A stretch of 64,000 nucleotides of DNA, taken from positions 737,508 to 801,507 of the forward strand of contig JAHBYI010000001.1 in NCBI GenBank assembly GCA_019636035.1, given 5' to 3'. The DNA is from Candidatus Paracaedibacteraceae bacterium. GTDB lineage: Bacteria > Pseudomonadota > Alphaproteobacteria > Paracaedibacterales > Paracaedibacteraceae. Both the position numbers and the translations under genes were made by a program. This document shows, piece after piece, positions 43,343 to 52,294 of the stretch; position 1 is the stretch's first letter, and each line of letters begins with the position of its first letter. The notes under the pieces are model-generated. The model was not told the DNA's origin. It made no database searches and saw only the letters and a program-made list of their open reading frames with translations.

Positions 43343-44172
43343 TCAAGGTTGTACCTGTGCAAGAACTCATCGTCATCCATTTGGACGTCAATGGCACGAT
43401 TATGGTTGCCGATAAGGCGCAAGGTAAAACCACCGAAGATTATGTTAATATTGAGTTTGCTAAACAGGTGCACGGTTTATGGCAACCAGGCCAACCGGTA
43501 ATGTCTTTTCGTGAGTTTGTGGAAAAACATGTTATTCAGGGGAATGGTGCTCATCGAGAAATCAAAGATGCACGAAATGAGGTGTATAAAACCTTTGTAA
43601 CCTCTGAATACCTGCACCATCATCCTGAGGGTGATCGTCTCAGGCAGCAACACAGGCAGTACATGCTCCGTGCAAACGCGATGGATAATCTTTTATTCCC
43701 GAGCTTTTGGCGTTTGGTTGACTGGGCAAAAAATAAATCCTTTGTCCGATTTATCTTTAGAACGTTTGGTCATGATATCCCTGATATCAAAGAGATTTTA
43801 GAGAATAGAGGGTATACGCTGAGTAATATTCTTGCTTATGATGTGAACGGTGCTCTTATGGATCATGATCAAAAAGTAGAGTCGGACCGGATGTGGCGCG
43901 ATTTGTTTAACGCCGTCCATGACAATTATAAACGGTGGCACGAAAATGGCGAGACTGAACCGTTTGCTAAACCTTTTATGCAACCTGAACGGGGTATGGC
44001 AATCTTTTTCGATGATAATGCTCGCATTAAACATATTATTGCCCCGACTGTGGGACAGCGCGATGACTTAATCGAATCCGGGCATATTGTGGCTGTGCGA
44101 ACATTATCCGCACTCACGGATCCGGAGTATTTTGTCTCTCATGTGGAACGCCTTATAGCTGACCCATTATAA
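43339..44172 (+). CDS. HAD-like phosphatase relative with DxN motif I; C terminus from a repeat element
   Basis: 277 aa. HAD-type features: motif I HLDVNGTIM (D16, N18), motif II Thr in FIFRTFGHD (T142) and motif IV AIFFDDN (223-227). The second motif I acid, normally Asp and general acid/base in phosphatases, is Asn, so classical phosphatase activity is doubtful. The inserted ~100-residue region is not recognised. TTG start overlaps the xseB stop with GAGG upstream. The last five codons (IADPL) and the TAA lie inside dispersed element copy E, which begins at 44154; the ancestral C terminus was therefore probably replaced. Confidence 0.65.
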   Translation: MIKVVPVQELIVIHLDVNGTIMVADKAQGKTTEDYVNIEFAKQVHGLWQPGQPVMSFREFVEKHVIQGNGAHREIKDARNEVYKTFVTSEYLHHHPEGDRLRQQHRQYMLRANAMDNLLFPSFWRLVDWAKNKSFVRFIFRTFGHDIPDIKEILENRGYTLSNILAYDVNGALMDHDQKVESDRMWRDLFNAVHDNYKRWHENGETEPFAKPFMQPERGMAIFFDDNARIKHIIAPTVGQRDDLIESGHIVAVRTLSALTDPEYFVSHVERLIADPL

Positions 44173-44209
44173 TTTGGCTATGTGTTAGCGTCGCTTACGT
44201 ACTAATTGC
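44154..44209 (+). repeat. Dispersed inverted-repeat element, partial copy E (left half)
   Basis: TATAGCTGACCCATTATAAT is identical to the first 20 bp of copy A, and the following TTGGCTATGTGTTA..CGTACTAATTG tracks its next 35 bp. The right half is missing. It overlaps the 3' end of the HAD-like gene by 19 bp. Confidence 0.8.
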
Positions 44210-44292
44210 ATCTTTTTCTATTCAACGTTAACGATATCTTAGGTTTTTGATCCTATCATAATCTCGAACGAAATGAGTTGGAGGATAGCGAT

Positions 44293-44880
44293 ATGGTTAA
44301 AACTGTTGTTTTGTTGGGGTTAATGCTAAGTGTACACGTTGTTATGGCTGATCCGGGTATGATGGCTGATGGCGATGTTATGCGGATGATGGGTGATTGG
44401 AAGCAGGCTGAAAAATCGATCATCATGATGCAAACTGACAAGGCAGATCCTTCTGGAATTATGGCTCTTAAACGTCAGAATAATGATTTAAAACAAAAGA
44501 TCGAAGGTTTGTTACAGGGTAAATCGACACTTGAGACTGCTTGGGGCAAGACCCAATCTGATGTCAAAACTCTCAGAGATCAAAAAGGTCTGATTCAGCA
44601 TCCGTCACAAGAGCGGGAAGCAAGACGGGTTGAGGTAGCAAAGTTCTATGATGATCAACTGAAAGAACTCGATGGGCAATTGCGCCTTGCCGAATCGTCA
44701 AAAGTAAAGCGATTACAAGAAATTGGCTTGGCAGGGATTCAAGGGACAATGGATGAAGCAACAAAACAACGTGAACGTGAATCTGCAAGAGAAGCTCTTG
44801 AAGCCTTTAAACGATATACAGATTCTGAGCGATCTCGTCTCGAAGCTGAAAAAACAGAGGCTCTTGCTGCTGTTAAATAG
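44293..44880 (+). CDS. Secreted coiled-coil protein of unknown function
   Basis: About 195 aa. Signal peptide (MVKTVVLLGLMLSVHVVMA) followed by a Met-rich patch (DPGMMADGDVMRMMGDW) and then almost continuous charged helix from residue ~55 (LKRQNNDLKQKIEGLLQGK, ... EREARRVEVAKFYDDQLKEL, ... SERSRLEAEKTEALAAV). Likely an extended periplasmic or secreted coiled coil. GGAGG 8 nt before ATG 44293. Convergent with hflX (8-bp overlap). No family recognised. Confidence 0.65.
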   Translation: MVKTVVLLGLMLSVHVVMADPGMMADGDVMRMMGDWKQAEKSIIMMQTDKADPSGIMALKRQNNDLKQKIEGLLQGKSTLETAWGKTQSDVKTLRDQKGLIQHPSQEREARRVEVAKFYDDQLKELDGQLRLAESSKVKRLQEIGLAGIQGTMDEATKQRERESAREALEAFKRYTDSERSRLEAEKTEALAAVK

Positions 44881-46141
44881 ATTTTCTTGCCCTAAATCGA
44901 TCCAGAACTGCCGGGCTGATTTGGAGTTTTAGATGGATGGCGTTTTCGCCGTCCACTCTGCCAATAATGACTCCTTGACGATAAAGCCAAGCCAGTGACT
45001 CACCATCATCATAGGGAATGTCAAGATCGACGAGTTTATTATGCCGATTCAGCTGCTTGTCAATTAAGGTCAGGAGTTTATCAAAGCCATCGGCCGTTAC
45101 GGCTGAGATCATGACATCACATTTCTTAAGGCGTTTTCTTAACGGTTTAAGATCCGCATCGTCTATCAGATCAATTTTATTCATGACGCGGAGAGTTGTC
45201 CCATCCACCAACTGTTTTTCAAGGCCAAGTTCCGTGAGAACTTTGTTAACCTCATCCTCTTGCATGGCTGAGTTGGGATGGGCAATATCTTGGACATGGA
45301 GGATAACATCAGCAGCGCATACTTCTTCGAGGGTTGCCCGAAAGGCTGCGACCAATTGGGTGGGAAGATGCGAGATGAACCCGACGGTGTCGGATAGAAT
45401 AATGGTGCGCCCGCTGGGAAGTTTAACTTGGCGCATGGTGGGATCCAAGGTTGCAAAGAGCATGTCTTTGGCAAGAACATCCGCTTGGGTCAGTTTGTTG
45501 AAGAGTGTTGATTTTCCTGCGTTCGTATAACCGACAAGCGCAACGGTTGGGTAAGGTACATCAGCGCGAGCTGAGCGATGCAGTCCGCGGGTTAGTTTTG
45601 TCTTGTCAAGGTCAGCTTTGATGCGGATGATGCGATCATCAATCATACGGCGGTCAAGTTCCAGCTGGGTCTCGCCAGGCCCACCTGTAAAACCAAAGCC
45701 GCCACGTTGACGTTCAAGGTGTGTCCAGCTGCGGACAAGGCGGCTGCGCTGATAGGTGAGGGCTGCCAGTTCGACCTGTAGTCGGCCTTCGGCTGTGCGG
45801 GCGCGTTCACCAAAAATTTCGAGGATTAAGCTGGTGCGATCAATGACTTTACAATGCCAGGCTTTCTCAAGATTACGTTGTTGAACAGGAGTCAGGGTGC
45901 CATCAAAGATGACAAGATCGACCTCATCTTGCTGAATAACATCCGCTAAAAGATCGACGTTACCTCGGCCAATCATGGTTGCCGGTGTTGCTTTTCTGAG
46001 TTGAATAATTTGTGAATAGACAATGTTCAAATCAATGGCGAGGGCAAGTCCGATCGCTTCGTCAAGAGCGGCCTCCAGATCATAGTCGACTGTTTTAGGG
46101 GCAACATGGATAACAGCAGCTGTGGTTTTTGGTGTTTGCAT
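44873..46141 (-). CDS. hflX: GTPase HflX
   Basis: 422 aa. N-terminal HflX domain with IGRGNVDLLADVI and VIFDGTLTPVQQRNLEKAW, the VIDRTSLILEIFGERA and GGFGFTGGPGETQLELDRR motifs, then a G domain: VALVGYTNAGKSTLFN (G1), DPTMR (G3-adjacent), LSDTVGFI and VMNKIDL (G4). Ribosome-associated GTPase that rescues or splits stalled ribosomes. hfq is not adjacent. Confidence 0.95.
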   Translation of the reverse strand: MQTPKTTAAVIHVAPKTVDYDLEAALDEAIGLALAIDLNIVYSQIIQLRKATPATMIGRGNVDLLADVIQQDEVDLVIFDGTLTPVQQRNLEKAWHCKVIDRTSLILEIFGERARTAEGRLQVELAALTYQRSRLVRSWTHLERQRGGFGFTGGPGETQLELDRRMIDDRIIRIKADLDKTKLTRGLHRSARADVPYPTVALVGYTNAGKSTLFNKLTQADVLAKDMLFATLDPTMRQVKLPSGRTIILSDTVGFISHLPTQLVAAFRATLEEVCAADVILHVQDIAHPNSAMQEDEVNKVLTELGLEKQLVDGTTLRVMNKIDLIDDADLKPLRKRLKKCDVMISAVTADGFDKLLTLIDKQLNRHNKLVDLDIPYDDGESLAWLYRQGVIIGRVDGENAIHLKLQISPAVLDRFRARKSI

Positions 46142-46218
46142 TGAATGTCGCTATAGCTTTGGATTTTATATCAGGGTTATGGTAAGTTATTGATGAAAGA
46201 TAATCAAGGAGCATAACA

Positions 46219-46734
46219 ATGTCAGAAAAAGAACAGGACGAAACAATAGAAATTATTGAGCAAACTGAGGCTGTGGAAACTGACCTTCAAGCAGAAGTTG
46301 ATAAGATGAAAGATCAGTGGTTGCGTGCGGTGGCTGAACTTGATAACACGCGACGCCGTGCCCAAAAAGATCGTGAAGATGCCCTGAAATACGCGGTTTC
46401 CAGCTTTGCACGTGATATCCTGAGTGTTTATGATAGCTTATCAAAGGCGACGGATCTGTCATCGGGAATGGGGGAAGCCTCTGACGAGATGAAGGGATTC
46501 TTGGAAGGCGTGAATTTAACCTTATTTGAACTTAATAATGTTTTCGGGCGATATGGTATCCAAATCATTAACCCGGAAAATCAATCCTTTGACCCGAATT
46601 TCCACCAAGCTATGTTTGAAGTTCCAACGGCGGATGTTGAACCCGGTCAGGTTGTCCAAGTCATGCAAGTGGGCTTTACGTTGCATGATCGATTGCTGCG
46701 CCCGGCATTAGTAGGCGTTTCAAAGAAAATATAG
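46219..46734 (+). CDS. grpE: Nucleotide-exchange factor GrpE
   Basis: 171 aa. Acidic N terminus, coiled coil with WLRAVAELDNTRRRAQKDRE, and the C-terminal beta domain FGRYGIQIINPENQSFDPNFHQAM then VMQVGFTLHDRLLRPALVGV. Releases ADP from DnaK, encoded next. Confidence 0.95.
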   Translation: MSEKEQDETIEIIEQTEAVETDLQAEVDKMKDQWLRAVAELDNTRRRAQKDREDALKYAVSSFARDILSVYDSLSKATDLSSGMGEASDEMKGFLEGVNLTLFELNNVFGRYGIQIINPENQSFDPNFHQAMFEVPTADVEPGQVVQVMQVGFTLHDRLLRPALVGVSKKI

Positions 46735-46756
46735 GTGTTCGATAAACCCACAAGAC

Positions 46757-46785
46757 TTGACAAGGATATCAATTAATCCTATATT
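46757..46785 (+). promoter_or_regulatory. Sigma70-type promoter of dnaK
   Basis: TTGACA (46757-46762), 17-nt spacer, TATATT (46780-46785); start codon 73 bp after. A separate promoter means dnaK is not tied to grpE transcription. No CIRCE-type inverted repeat was seen. Confidence 0.7.
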
Positions 46786-46857
46786 GTTAGCAGAGTAGAC
46801 GTGTGGCTGCTAATTTTAGCAAAAGCATTAAAAACAACGAATAGATGGAGAGATATC

Positions 46858-48771
46858 ATGGCTAAGGTAATCGGTATAGATCTTGGTACAACAAACTCTT
46901 GTGTTGCCGTTATGGACGGTGACAAACCTCGGATTATTGAAAATGTTGAAGGGGCGCGGACAACACCGTCCATGGTTGCATTTTCAAATAATGGTGAGCG
47001 GTTGGTTGGTCAATCAGCAAAGCGTCAGGCTGTTACCAATCCAAAAGATACCCTATTTGCAATCAAGCGTTTGATTGGTCGTCGTTTTGATGATCCGATG
47101 ACGCAAAAAGACATTGATCTTGTGCCTTATAGTATTGTTAAGGCTGACAATGGTGATGCGTGGGTTGATGTGGAGGGCGATAAGATGAGCCCGAGCCAAA
47201 TCAGTGCCATGATTCTCAAGAAAATGAAAGAAACGGCTGAGGCTTATTTGGGTGAGCCTGTAACGCAAGCTGTTATTACGGTTCCTGCGTACTTTAACGA
47301 CTCTCAACGTCAGGCAACCAAAGACGCCGGACAGATTGCAGGTCTTGAGGTTTTGCGCATTATCAACGAGCCGACGGCTGCTGCTTTGGCCTATGGTCTT
47401 GAGAAGCAAGAAACGGGTATTATTGCTGTCTATGACTTAGGTGGTGGTACATTCGACGTATCCATCCTTGAAATTGGTGATGGTGTTTTTGAAGTAAAAT
47501 CAACCAACGGTGATACGTTCTTAGGTGGTGAAGACTTTGACAGTCGCATCATTGAGTATCTGGCTGATGAATTTAAAAAAGAAGCCGGTATTGATTTGCG
47601 CAATGATACAATGGCGTTGCAACGGTTAAAAGAAGCTGCTGAAAAGGCGAAAATCGAGTTATCATCTTCAATGCAGACGGATGTGAACTTACCGTTTATC
47701 ACAGCTGATGCTTCCGGCCCTAAGCATTTGAATGTGAAATTGACGCGTGCCAAGTTGGAATCTTTGGTTGAAGAATTGGTTAAGCGTACTATTGCACCGT
47801 GCCAAGCTGCTTTGAAGGATGCGGGTCTTAAGGCCGGTGATATCGATGAAGTCATTTTGGTTGGTGGGATGACCCGTATGCCAAAAATTATCGAAACGGT
47901 CAAGAATTTCTTTGGCAAGGAACCGCATCGTGGTGTTAACCCGGACGAAGTTGTCGCCGCAGGTGCTGCGATCCAAGGGGCAGTTCTAAAGGGTGATGTC
48001 AAAGATGTTCTTTTGCTTGATGTTACACCTTTGTCTTTGGGCATTGAGACTTTGGGCGGTGTATTCACCCGTTTGATCGATCGCAATACAACCATCCCAA
48101 CTCGTAAAAGTCAGGTGTTTTCAACAGCCGAAGATAACCAGACAGCTGTGACCATTCGTGTTTTCCAAGGGGAACGTGAAATGGCAGCTGATAACAAAAT
48201 ATTGGGTCAATTTGATTTGGTTGGACTGCCATCAGCACCCCGTGGTGTACCGCAGATCGAGGTAACCTTTGATATCGATGCCAATGGTATTGTCAATGTG
48301 TCTGCTAAAGATAAGGCGACAAACAAAGAGCAACAAATTCGTATTCAGGCATCCGGTGGTCTAAGCGATGCTGAAATTGACAAGATGGTCAAGGATGCCG
48401 AAGCCAATGCCGAAGCAGACAAGGCGCGTCGTGAATCCGTTGAAGTAAAAAACCATGCCGAAGGATTGATTCATGCAACGGAGAAAACGTTGTCTGAAAA
48501 TGGTGATAAGGTTTCTGCTGAAGATAAGGCCGCGATTGAGTCAGACTTGGCAGCTCTAAAACAAGCTGTCCAAGGTGATGATGCTGCGGATATTAAGGCA
48601 AAAACTGATGCTTTGATGCAATCTTCAATGAAGTTAGGCGAGGCTTTGTATAAAGCTCAGCAAGAAGCGGCAGCCGCTGGCGGATCTCCGGAAGGCGAGG
48701 CTCAGAGCCAAGATAACGTGGTTGATGCCGAGTTTGAAGAAGTCAACGACGATTCTCGTAAGAAATCGTAA
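46858..48771 (+). CDS. dnaK: Molecular chaperone DnaK (Hsp70)
   Basis: 637 aa. [65 protein letters not shown] and [11 protein letters not shown] for the ATPase domain; [13 protein letters not shown] and the substrate domain; disordered end with DAEFEEV. Start set at ATG 46858 rather than 46801. dnaJ, usually next in alphaproteobacteria, is absent; a terminator follows. Confidence 0.97.
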   Translation: MAKVIGIDLGTTNSCVAVMDGDKPRIIENVEGARTTPSMVAFSNNGERLVGQSAKRQAVTNPKDTLFAIKRLIGRRFDDPMTQKDIDLVPYSIVKADNGDAWVDVEGDKMSPSQISAMILKKMKETAEAYLGEPVTQAVITVPAYFNDSQRQATKDAGQIAGLEVLRIINEPTAAALAYGLEKQETGIIAVYDLGGGTFDVSILEIGDGVFEVKSTNGDTFLGGEDFDSRIIEYLADEFKKEAGIDLRNDTMALQRLKEAAEKAKIELSSSMQTDVNLPFITADASGPKHLNVKLTRAKLESLVEELVKRTIAPCQAALKDAGLKAGDIDEVILVGGMTRMPKIIETVKNFFGKEPHRGVNPDEVVAAGAAIQGAVLKGDVKDVLLLDVTPLSLGIETLGGVFTRLIDRNTTIPTRKSQVFSTAEDNQTAVTIRVFQGEREMAADNKILGQFDLVGLPSAPRGVPQIEVTFDIDANGIVNVSAKDKATNKEQQIRIQASGGLSDAEIDKMVKDAEANAEADKARRESVEVKNHAEGLIHATEKTLSENGDKVSAEDKAAIESDLAALKQAVQGDDAADIKAKTDALMQSSMKLGEALYKAQQEAAAAGGSPEGEAQSQDNVVDAEFEEVNDDSRKKS

Positions 48772-48780
48772 AAAATAAAA

Positions 48781-48806
48781 AGCCCCTCGCTTGAGGGGCT
48801 TTTTTT
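48781..48806 (+). terminator. Intrinsic terminator after dnaK
   Basis: AGCCCCTC-GCTT-GAGGGGCT stem followed by TTTTTTT (8-bp perfect stem, 4-nt loop). A-rich sequence on the other side lets it serve the convergent minus-strand gene too. Confidence 0.93.
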
Positions 48807-48816
48807 GAATAACTAA

Positions 48817-49220
48817 TTAGTCTTTATTTTTGTAGTAATTTATAGAGATGTGTCCTTGTATTTTCATTCCAGGGGTTGGGTTATCAACCATCAGGACTTG
48901 GAATTTACACACTCCGGAATCTGAACCAGTTGGTGCTTCACTTGGATCGGCGGGGATCAATTCAATATCGCCTTCAATTAGTGAAATTGGATCATAGTCG
49001 ACTATTGTCAAGTTTACGTTTTCGCTATTATGTTCTCATCCATAAACCGGTACCCTTCAAAATCATGACTTTTACGGCTCATTTCTCTGAGAGCCTTTTC
49101 TTTATACGTTTGGCTCATGTGGTTGGCAAAAGCTGAACATAATTCATTTGATGAACTAGCTGCGTGACTTAGGCTGAGGGATGCAGATACAGCAATAATT
49201 GCCATTGGTAATTTTAACAT
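48817..49220 (-). pseudogene. Small secreted protein split by a frameshift
   Basis: Two adjacent minus-strand frames read as one gene. The first (49220 to ~49014) has a signal peptide (MLKLPMAIIAVSASLSLSHA) and ends at a TAA. In the next frame the reading continues seamlessly upstream of its nominal ATG (...ENVNLTIVDYDPISLIEGD) to 48817, with a Cys and a beta-rich pattern (SGVCKFQVLMVDNPTPG). The switch falls near a GCGAAAACG run around 49020-49030; one base gained or lost would explain it. GGAG precedes ATG 49220. Could be a sequencing error; family not recognised. Confidence 0.55.
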
Positions 49221-49326
49221 TGTCGTGTGCTCCATAAGTGGTTTAAACCTAACGATACTTAAACTAGTATTTAGTTATGACTATTTCGTTAATATTATGA
49301 ATAATCCTTACCAAATTACTAAGGTT

Positions 49327-49354
49327 TTGACAAAAGTCCTTGCAGTCGTATATT
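49327..49354 (+). promoter_or_regulatory. Sigma70-type promoter of the Nfu gene
   Basis: TTGACA (49327-49332), 16-nt spacer, TATATT (49349-49354), 38 bp before the start codon. Confidence 0.6.
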
Positions 49355-49391
49355 TATTAACGTAAGAATGAATGAAACAAAAGGAAAAACC

Positions 49392-49943
49392 ATGTTTATA
49401 CAGACCGAAGAAACACCGAATCCCGATAGCCTGAAGTTTTTGCCGGGTCGTGTTGTTATGGAAACGGGAACAGCGTCGTTCAATTCTCTTGAAGAGTGTG
49501 ATCGATCTCCGTTTGCTCGGCGGTTGTTGGCCATTGATGGTGTAACGGGTGTTTTCTTTGGCAATGACTTTATTACGATCAGTAAAGGTTCTGACCTAGA
49601 TTGGTATGTGTTAAAGCCATCAATCATTGGCCTGATTATGGAGCAATTTGTGGCTAACTTGCCCGTCTTAGTCGATGTGACTGAAACGGTTGCACCGTCA
49701 ACAACAGAAGATGACCCGCTTGTAGCGCAGATTAAGGAATTACTTGATACACGAGTTCGTCCTGCTGTTGCACAGGATGGTGGGGACATCTTGTTCCATT
49801 CTTTTGAAAATGGTATAGTTTATTTAAAGATGCAGGGATCCTGCTCTGGGTGCCCGAGTTCAACGGCAACGCTGAAGTCGGGAATTGAAAACATGCTCCG
49901 TTATTACGTTCCGGAAGTGGAAGAAGTAAGAGCGGTGGAATAG
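49392..49943 (+). CDS. NifU/Nfu-family iron-sulfur scaffold protein
   Basis: 183 aa. N-terminal Nfu_N domain (MFIQTEETPNPDSLKFLPG, SPFARRLLAIDGVTGVFFG) and C-terminal NifU domain with RVRPAV-type sequence 'TRVRPAVAQDGGDI' and the cluster-binding CSGCPSSTATLKSGIE. Carries Fe-S clusters to target proteins, like mitochondrial NFU1. AAGGA precedes ATG 49392. Confidence 0.93.
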   Translation: MFIQTEETPNPDSLKFLPGRVVMETGTASFNSLEECDRSPFARRLLAIDGVTGVFFGNDFITISKGSDLDWYVLKPSIIGLIMEQFVANLPVLVDVTETVAPSTTEDDPLVAQIKELLDTRVRPAVAQDGGDILFHSFENGIVYLKMQGSCSGCPSSTATLKSGIENMLRYYVPEVEEVRAVE

Positions 49944-50012
49944 ACAGCGGTCTGACCCGGACTTATGCCAGAACACTTTCCCGTTCTGAAAAGCTGTTTA
50001 GAGGGAATGTTT

Positions 50013-50582
50013 ATGATTAGAACAGTTGTCACGTCCTTGGCAATTTTGTCAGGGGTTACACTTGTTAAAAGCCATGCGACTACGTTGCGCCAAAAGTGTG
50101 TTAATGAAATTCGTAAGGTTGAAAAAGATAAGGGGATTGAACCCGGATTGCTTGAGGCAATTGCCCAAATTGAATCCAAAATGAATCCCTATGTGGTTAA
50201 TGCATGTGGCCGAGCATTCCATTTCTCATCGGCTGAGGAAACAGCACGGTTTGTGAAGAAAAAACAAGCTGAGGGCTATCGTAATATTAGTGTTGGCCCT
50301 ATGCAATTGCATGTTCCGTCCCATCGACACAAATTTAAGTCCATTGAGCAAATGTGCGAAATTGAGCCTAATGTTGCTTATAGTGCAAAACTCCTTAAGA
50401 GATTGAAGCATAAAACAGGATCGAATGAGGGAGCGGTTAAATTATACCATTCACCCGATGCTGATGCGAATGAGCCTTATAAAACACGAGTCTTTGGTGC
50501 TTGGGCAAAAATCAAGGTTAAACGCAAGCAGCAGGACGTCAACTCTGTCAAGGCAACTAAGATCTGTAAGATTAAGTCATAA
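50013..50582 (+). CDS. Periplasmic lytic transglycosylase-like (SLT) protein
   Basis: About 189 aa. Signal peptide (MIRTVVTSLAILSGVTLVKS), then the SLT core: GLLEAIAQIESKMNPYVVN with the catalytic Glu, SVGPMQLHVPSH in the position of the usual G-x-M-Q-I, and EPNVAYSAKLLKRLK. Cleaves peptidoglycan glycan strands. The small, VirB1/IagB-like size suits enzymes that make local holes for envelope machines such as secretion systems, but that is inference. GAGGG precedes ATG 50013. The basic tail (KIKVKRKQQ) is odd. Confidence 0.8.
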   Translation: MIRTVVTSLAILSGVTLVKSHATTLRQKCVNEIRKVEKDKGIEPGLLEAIAQIESKMNPYVVNACGRAFHFSSAEETARFVKKKQAEGYRNISVGPMQLHVPSHRHKFKSIEQMCEIEPNVAYSAKLLKRLKHKTGSNEGAVKLYHSPDADANEPYKTRVFGAWAKIKVKRKQQDVNSVKATKICKIKS

Positions 50583-50696
50583 GAGCTCGTTCTTTTTGTG
50601 GGTGCGGGCAGGGGGACAATTATTATCAAAATCTATACAGATCATTAAATATCTGATATTGTATCGTAAAATAACTTTAACTGTGCAAGTAACTTA

Positions 50697-51059
50697 ATGC
50701 CTAATAAATTTGAAACGATAACTGAACTAAAAAACCATCTGCTCACAATTTTAGATGATAAAAAAGCAGATCAAATCGTCACCATTGATCTTAAAGGGAA
50801 GACGTCAATCGCTGATTATCTGTTGATTGCGAGTGGGAACTCATCTCGTCAGGTTGGTGCCTTGGCTGATATTTTATACCGAGACCTTAAGGATCACGGG
50901 ATTAAATCCCGTATCGAAGGGGTTCCGCAATGTGATTGGGTTATTGTCGATGCTGGTGATATCGTCATTCACTTGTTCCGCCCTGAAGTCAGATCTTTTT
51001 ATAACTTGGAAAAGATGTGGGGTGTTGAAATTCCACAGCTGACTCAATCGCCTGAATGA
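50697..51059 (+). CDS. rsfS: Ribosomal silencing factor RsfS
   Basis: 120 aa. Family motifs KTSIADYLLIASGNSSRQVGALAD and GVPQCDWVIVDAGDIVIHLF, then YNLEKMWG. Binds L14 and blocks subunit joining when nutrients fall. ATGA overlap with rlmH. Confidence 0.95.
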   Translation: MPNKFETITELKNHLLTILDDKKADQIVTIDLKGKTSIADYLLIASGNSSRQVGALADILYRDLKDHGIKSRIEGVPQCDWVIVDAGDIVIHLFRPEVRSFYNLEKMWGVEIPQLTQSPE

Positions 51060-51511
51060 AAATTAAGGTTATTTGCATAGGGTCTTTAAAAAAATCACCC
51101 GAGTTAGACTTAATACAGGAATACCTAAAACGATCAAAATGGAAGATTGACTTCAAGGAGTTACCAAGTCGATCTGATTTGTCAGGTGAAACGTTGAAGG
51201 AAGCAGAGGCGCGTGCCATTCTGGATCAGGCTCAAGGCTTGCCTTTGATCGCTTTGGATGAACGGGGGGATGTTCCCTCTAGCCGACAATTTGCTCAGCT
51301 TTTTCAAGACATGCAGAATAAAGGTCATTCTCAAGTGGCGATCTGTATTGGTGGGGCTGATGGATTGCATGAGTCAGTTCGCACACAAGCACAACTCATC
51401 ATCAGCTTTGGTCGCCTAACGTGGCCTCACATGTTAGTACGTGTGTTGTTGGCTGAGCAACTGTATCGGGCTCAGCAGATTCTGGCGGGGCATCCCTATC
51501 ATCGTGACTAA
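51056..51511 (+). CDS. rlmH: 23S rRNA pseudouridine1915 N3-methyltransferase RlmH
   Basis: 151 aa SPOUT enzyme. LPLIALDERGDVPSSRQFA, ICIGGADGLHESVRTQA and the C-terminal knot region LTWPHMLVRVLLAEQLYRAQQILAGHPYHRD. Methylates helix 69 of 23S rRNA. Partner gene rsfS directly upstream, the standard order. Confidence 0.95.
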   Translation: MKIKVICIGSLKKSPELDLIQEYLKRSKWKIDFKELPSRSDLSGETLKEAEARAILDQAQGLPLIALDERGDVPSSRQFAQLFQDMQNKGHSQVAICIGGADGLHESVRTQAQLIISFGRLTWPHMLVRVLLAEQLYRAQQILAGHPYHRD

Positions 51512-51622
51512 GCACTCTTTTTAAGCCTTAATTTTTCTTGAATCAAGAGCCTGATTTTAGCTGTTAGCAAAACTTAAAAAGTTGCAACAGGTCTTGCAGA
51601 TAAAGCAAAGATTGCGAAACCC

Positions 51623-52210
51623 CTAGTGCAATAATCTTTTTATAATGAAGCTGCTGGCTGCGAGAGTTGCGCCACCGGCAGCTAGGGCGAGTGCTGTCGG
51701 GATAATGACTGGGGCTGCGGTTGCTGCTAATGCGGGGGCTGCTGCAAGAATAGTCGCTTTTGTTGCAAAAAATCCGGCAGTGCCAACGCCAGCACTTAAA
51801 GGAATGCCCCCGGTTAAAAACAATGATAAGAACCTGTTTTTTGTATTGAATTCTTGTGCTTGCTGGATCTGTTCAACAGCTTCATTGGTTTGTGTGACTG
51901 CTGTTTCGGCTTGTTGTTCAACACTGTTTAGTTTTTCCCCGTCAATGTTGATATGTTCATTGAGCAATCTTTGTACTTCTAGCAGATCAGCCAAATCCTG
52001 TTCGATTTGTCGAATACTGCGATTCGTTTTGTCAATAATTTGTAAATCAACACTGGATAAGGGTTGCGGTGCTTGGGCGAGGAGCATATTGCCATCATGA
52101 TCATAGGGTACTTCCTGCAGGTCTTCAAAGCAACTTGCATTAAGATAGTTTGTTGGAAGATCGTGGGAAAAAACCGGGGATAACATAAAAATAGCTAAGG
52201 ACAATCTCAT
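51623..52210 (-). CDS. Secreted SNARE-like coiled-coil protein (candidate host-membrane effector)
   Basis: 195 aa. N-terminal signal (MRLSLAIFMLSPVFS), then a heptad helix, residues ~57-118. It contains IRQIEQDLADLLEVQRLL, then NIDGEKLNSVEQQAETAV and TNEAVEQIQQAQEF, with hydrophobics spaced like t-SNARE layers (compare the syntaxin pattern I-x-x-L-E-x-x-I... Q-G-E-x-I/L-x-x-I-E). The central-layer position normally Gln is Asp here. Next comes a hydrophobic Ala/Gly-rich hairpin (residues ~133-190). Chlamydial Inc and Legionella LegC proteins mimic SNAREs in this way. A plain bacterial coiled coil remains possible. Likely co-transcribed with the similar gene at 52295. Confidence 0.5.
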   Translation of the reverse strand: MRLSLAIFMLSPVFSHDLPTNYLNASCFEDLQEVPYDHDGNMLLAQAPQPLSSVDLQIIDKTNRSIRQIEQDLADLLEVQRLLNEHINIDGEKLNSVEQQAETAVTQTNEAVEQIQQAQEFNTKNRFLSLFLTGGIPLSAGVGTAGFFATKATILAAAPALAATAAPVIIPTALALAAGGATLAASSFIIKRLLH

Positions 52211-52294
52211 GAATATTCCTTATAGAATTAGTTTCCTATCTTTATTTTACTATCAAATCTAAGTTAATAAATAGTGATTATTATGGTTATTCTT

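Noticed and set aside
45018..45530. Open frame antisense to hflX
   Set aside because: Ser/Arg-rich composition typical of a shadow; hflX is well supported.
47430..48095. Long open frame antisense to dnaK
   Set aside because: dnaK is certain on the plus strand; the antisense frame is low in typical protein features and is a common by-product of dnaK codon use.
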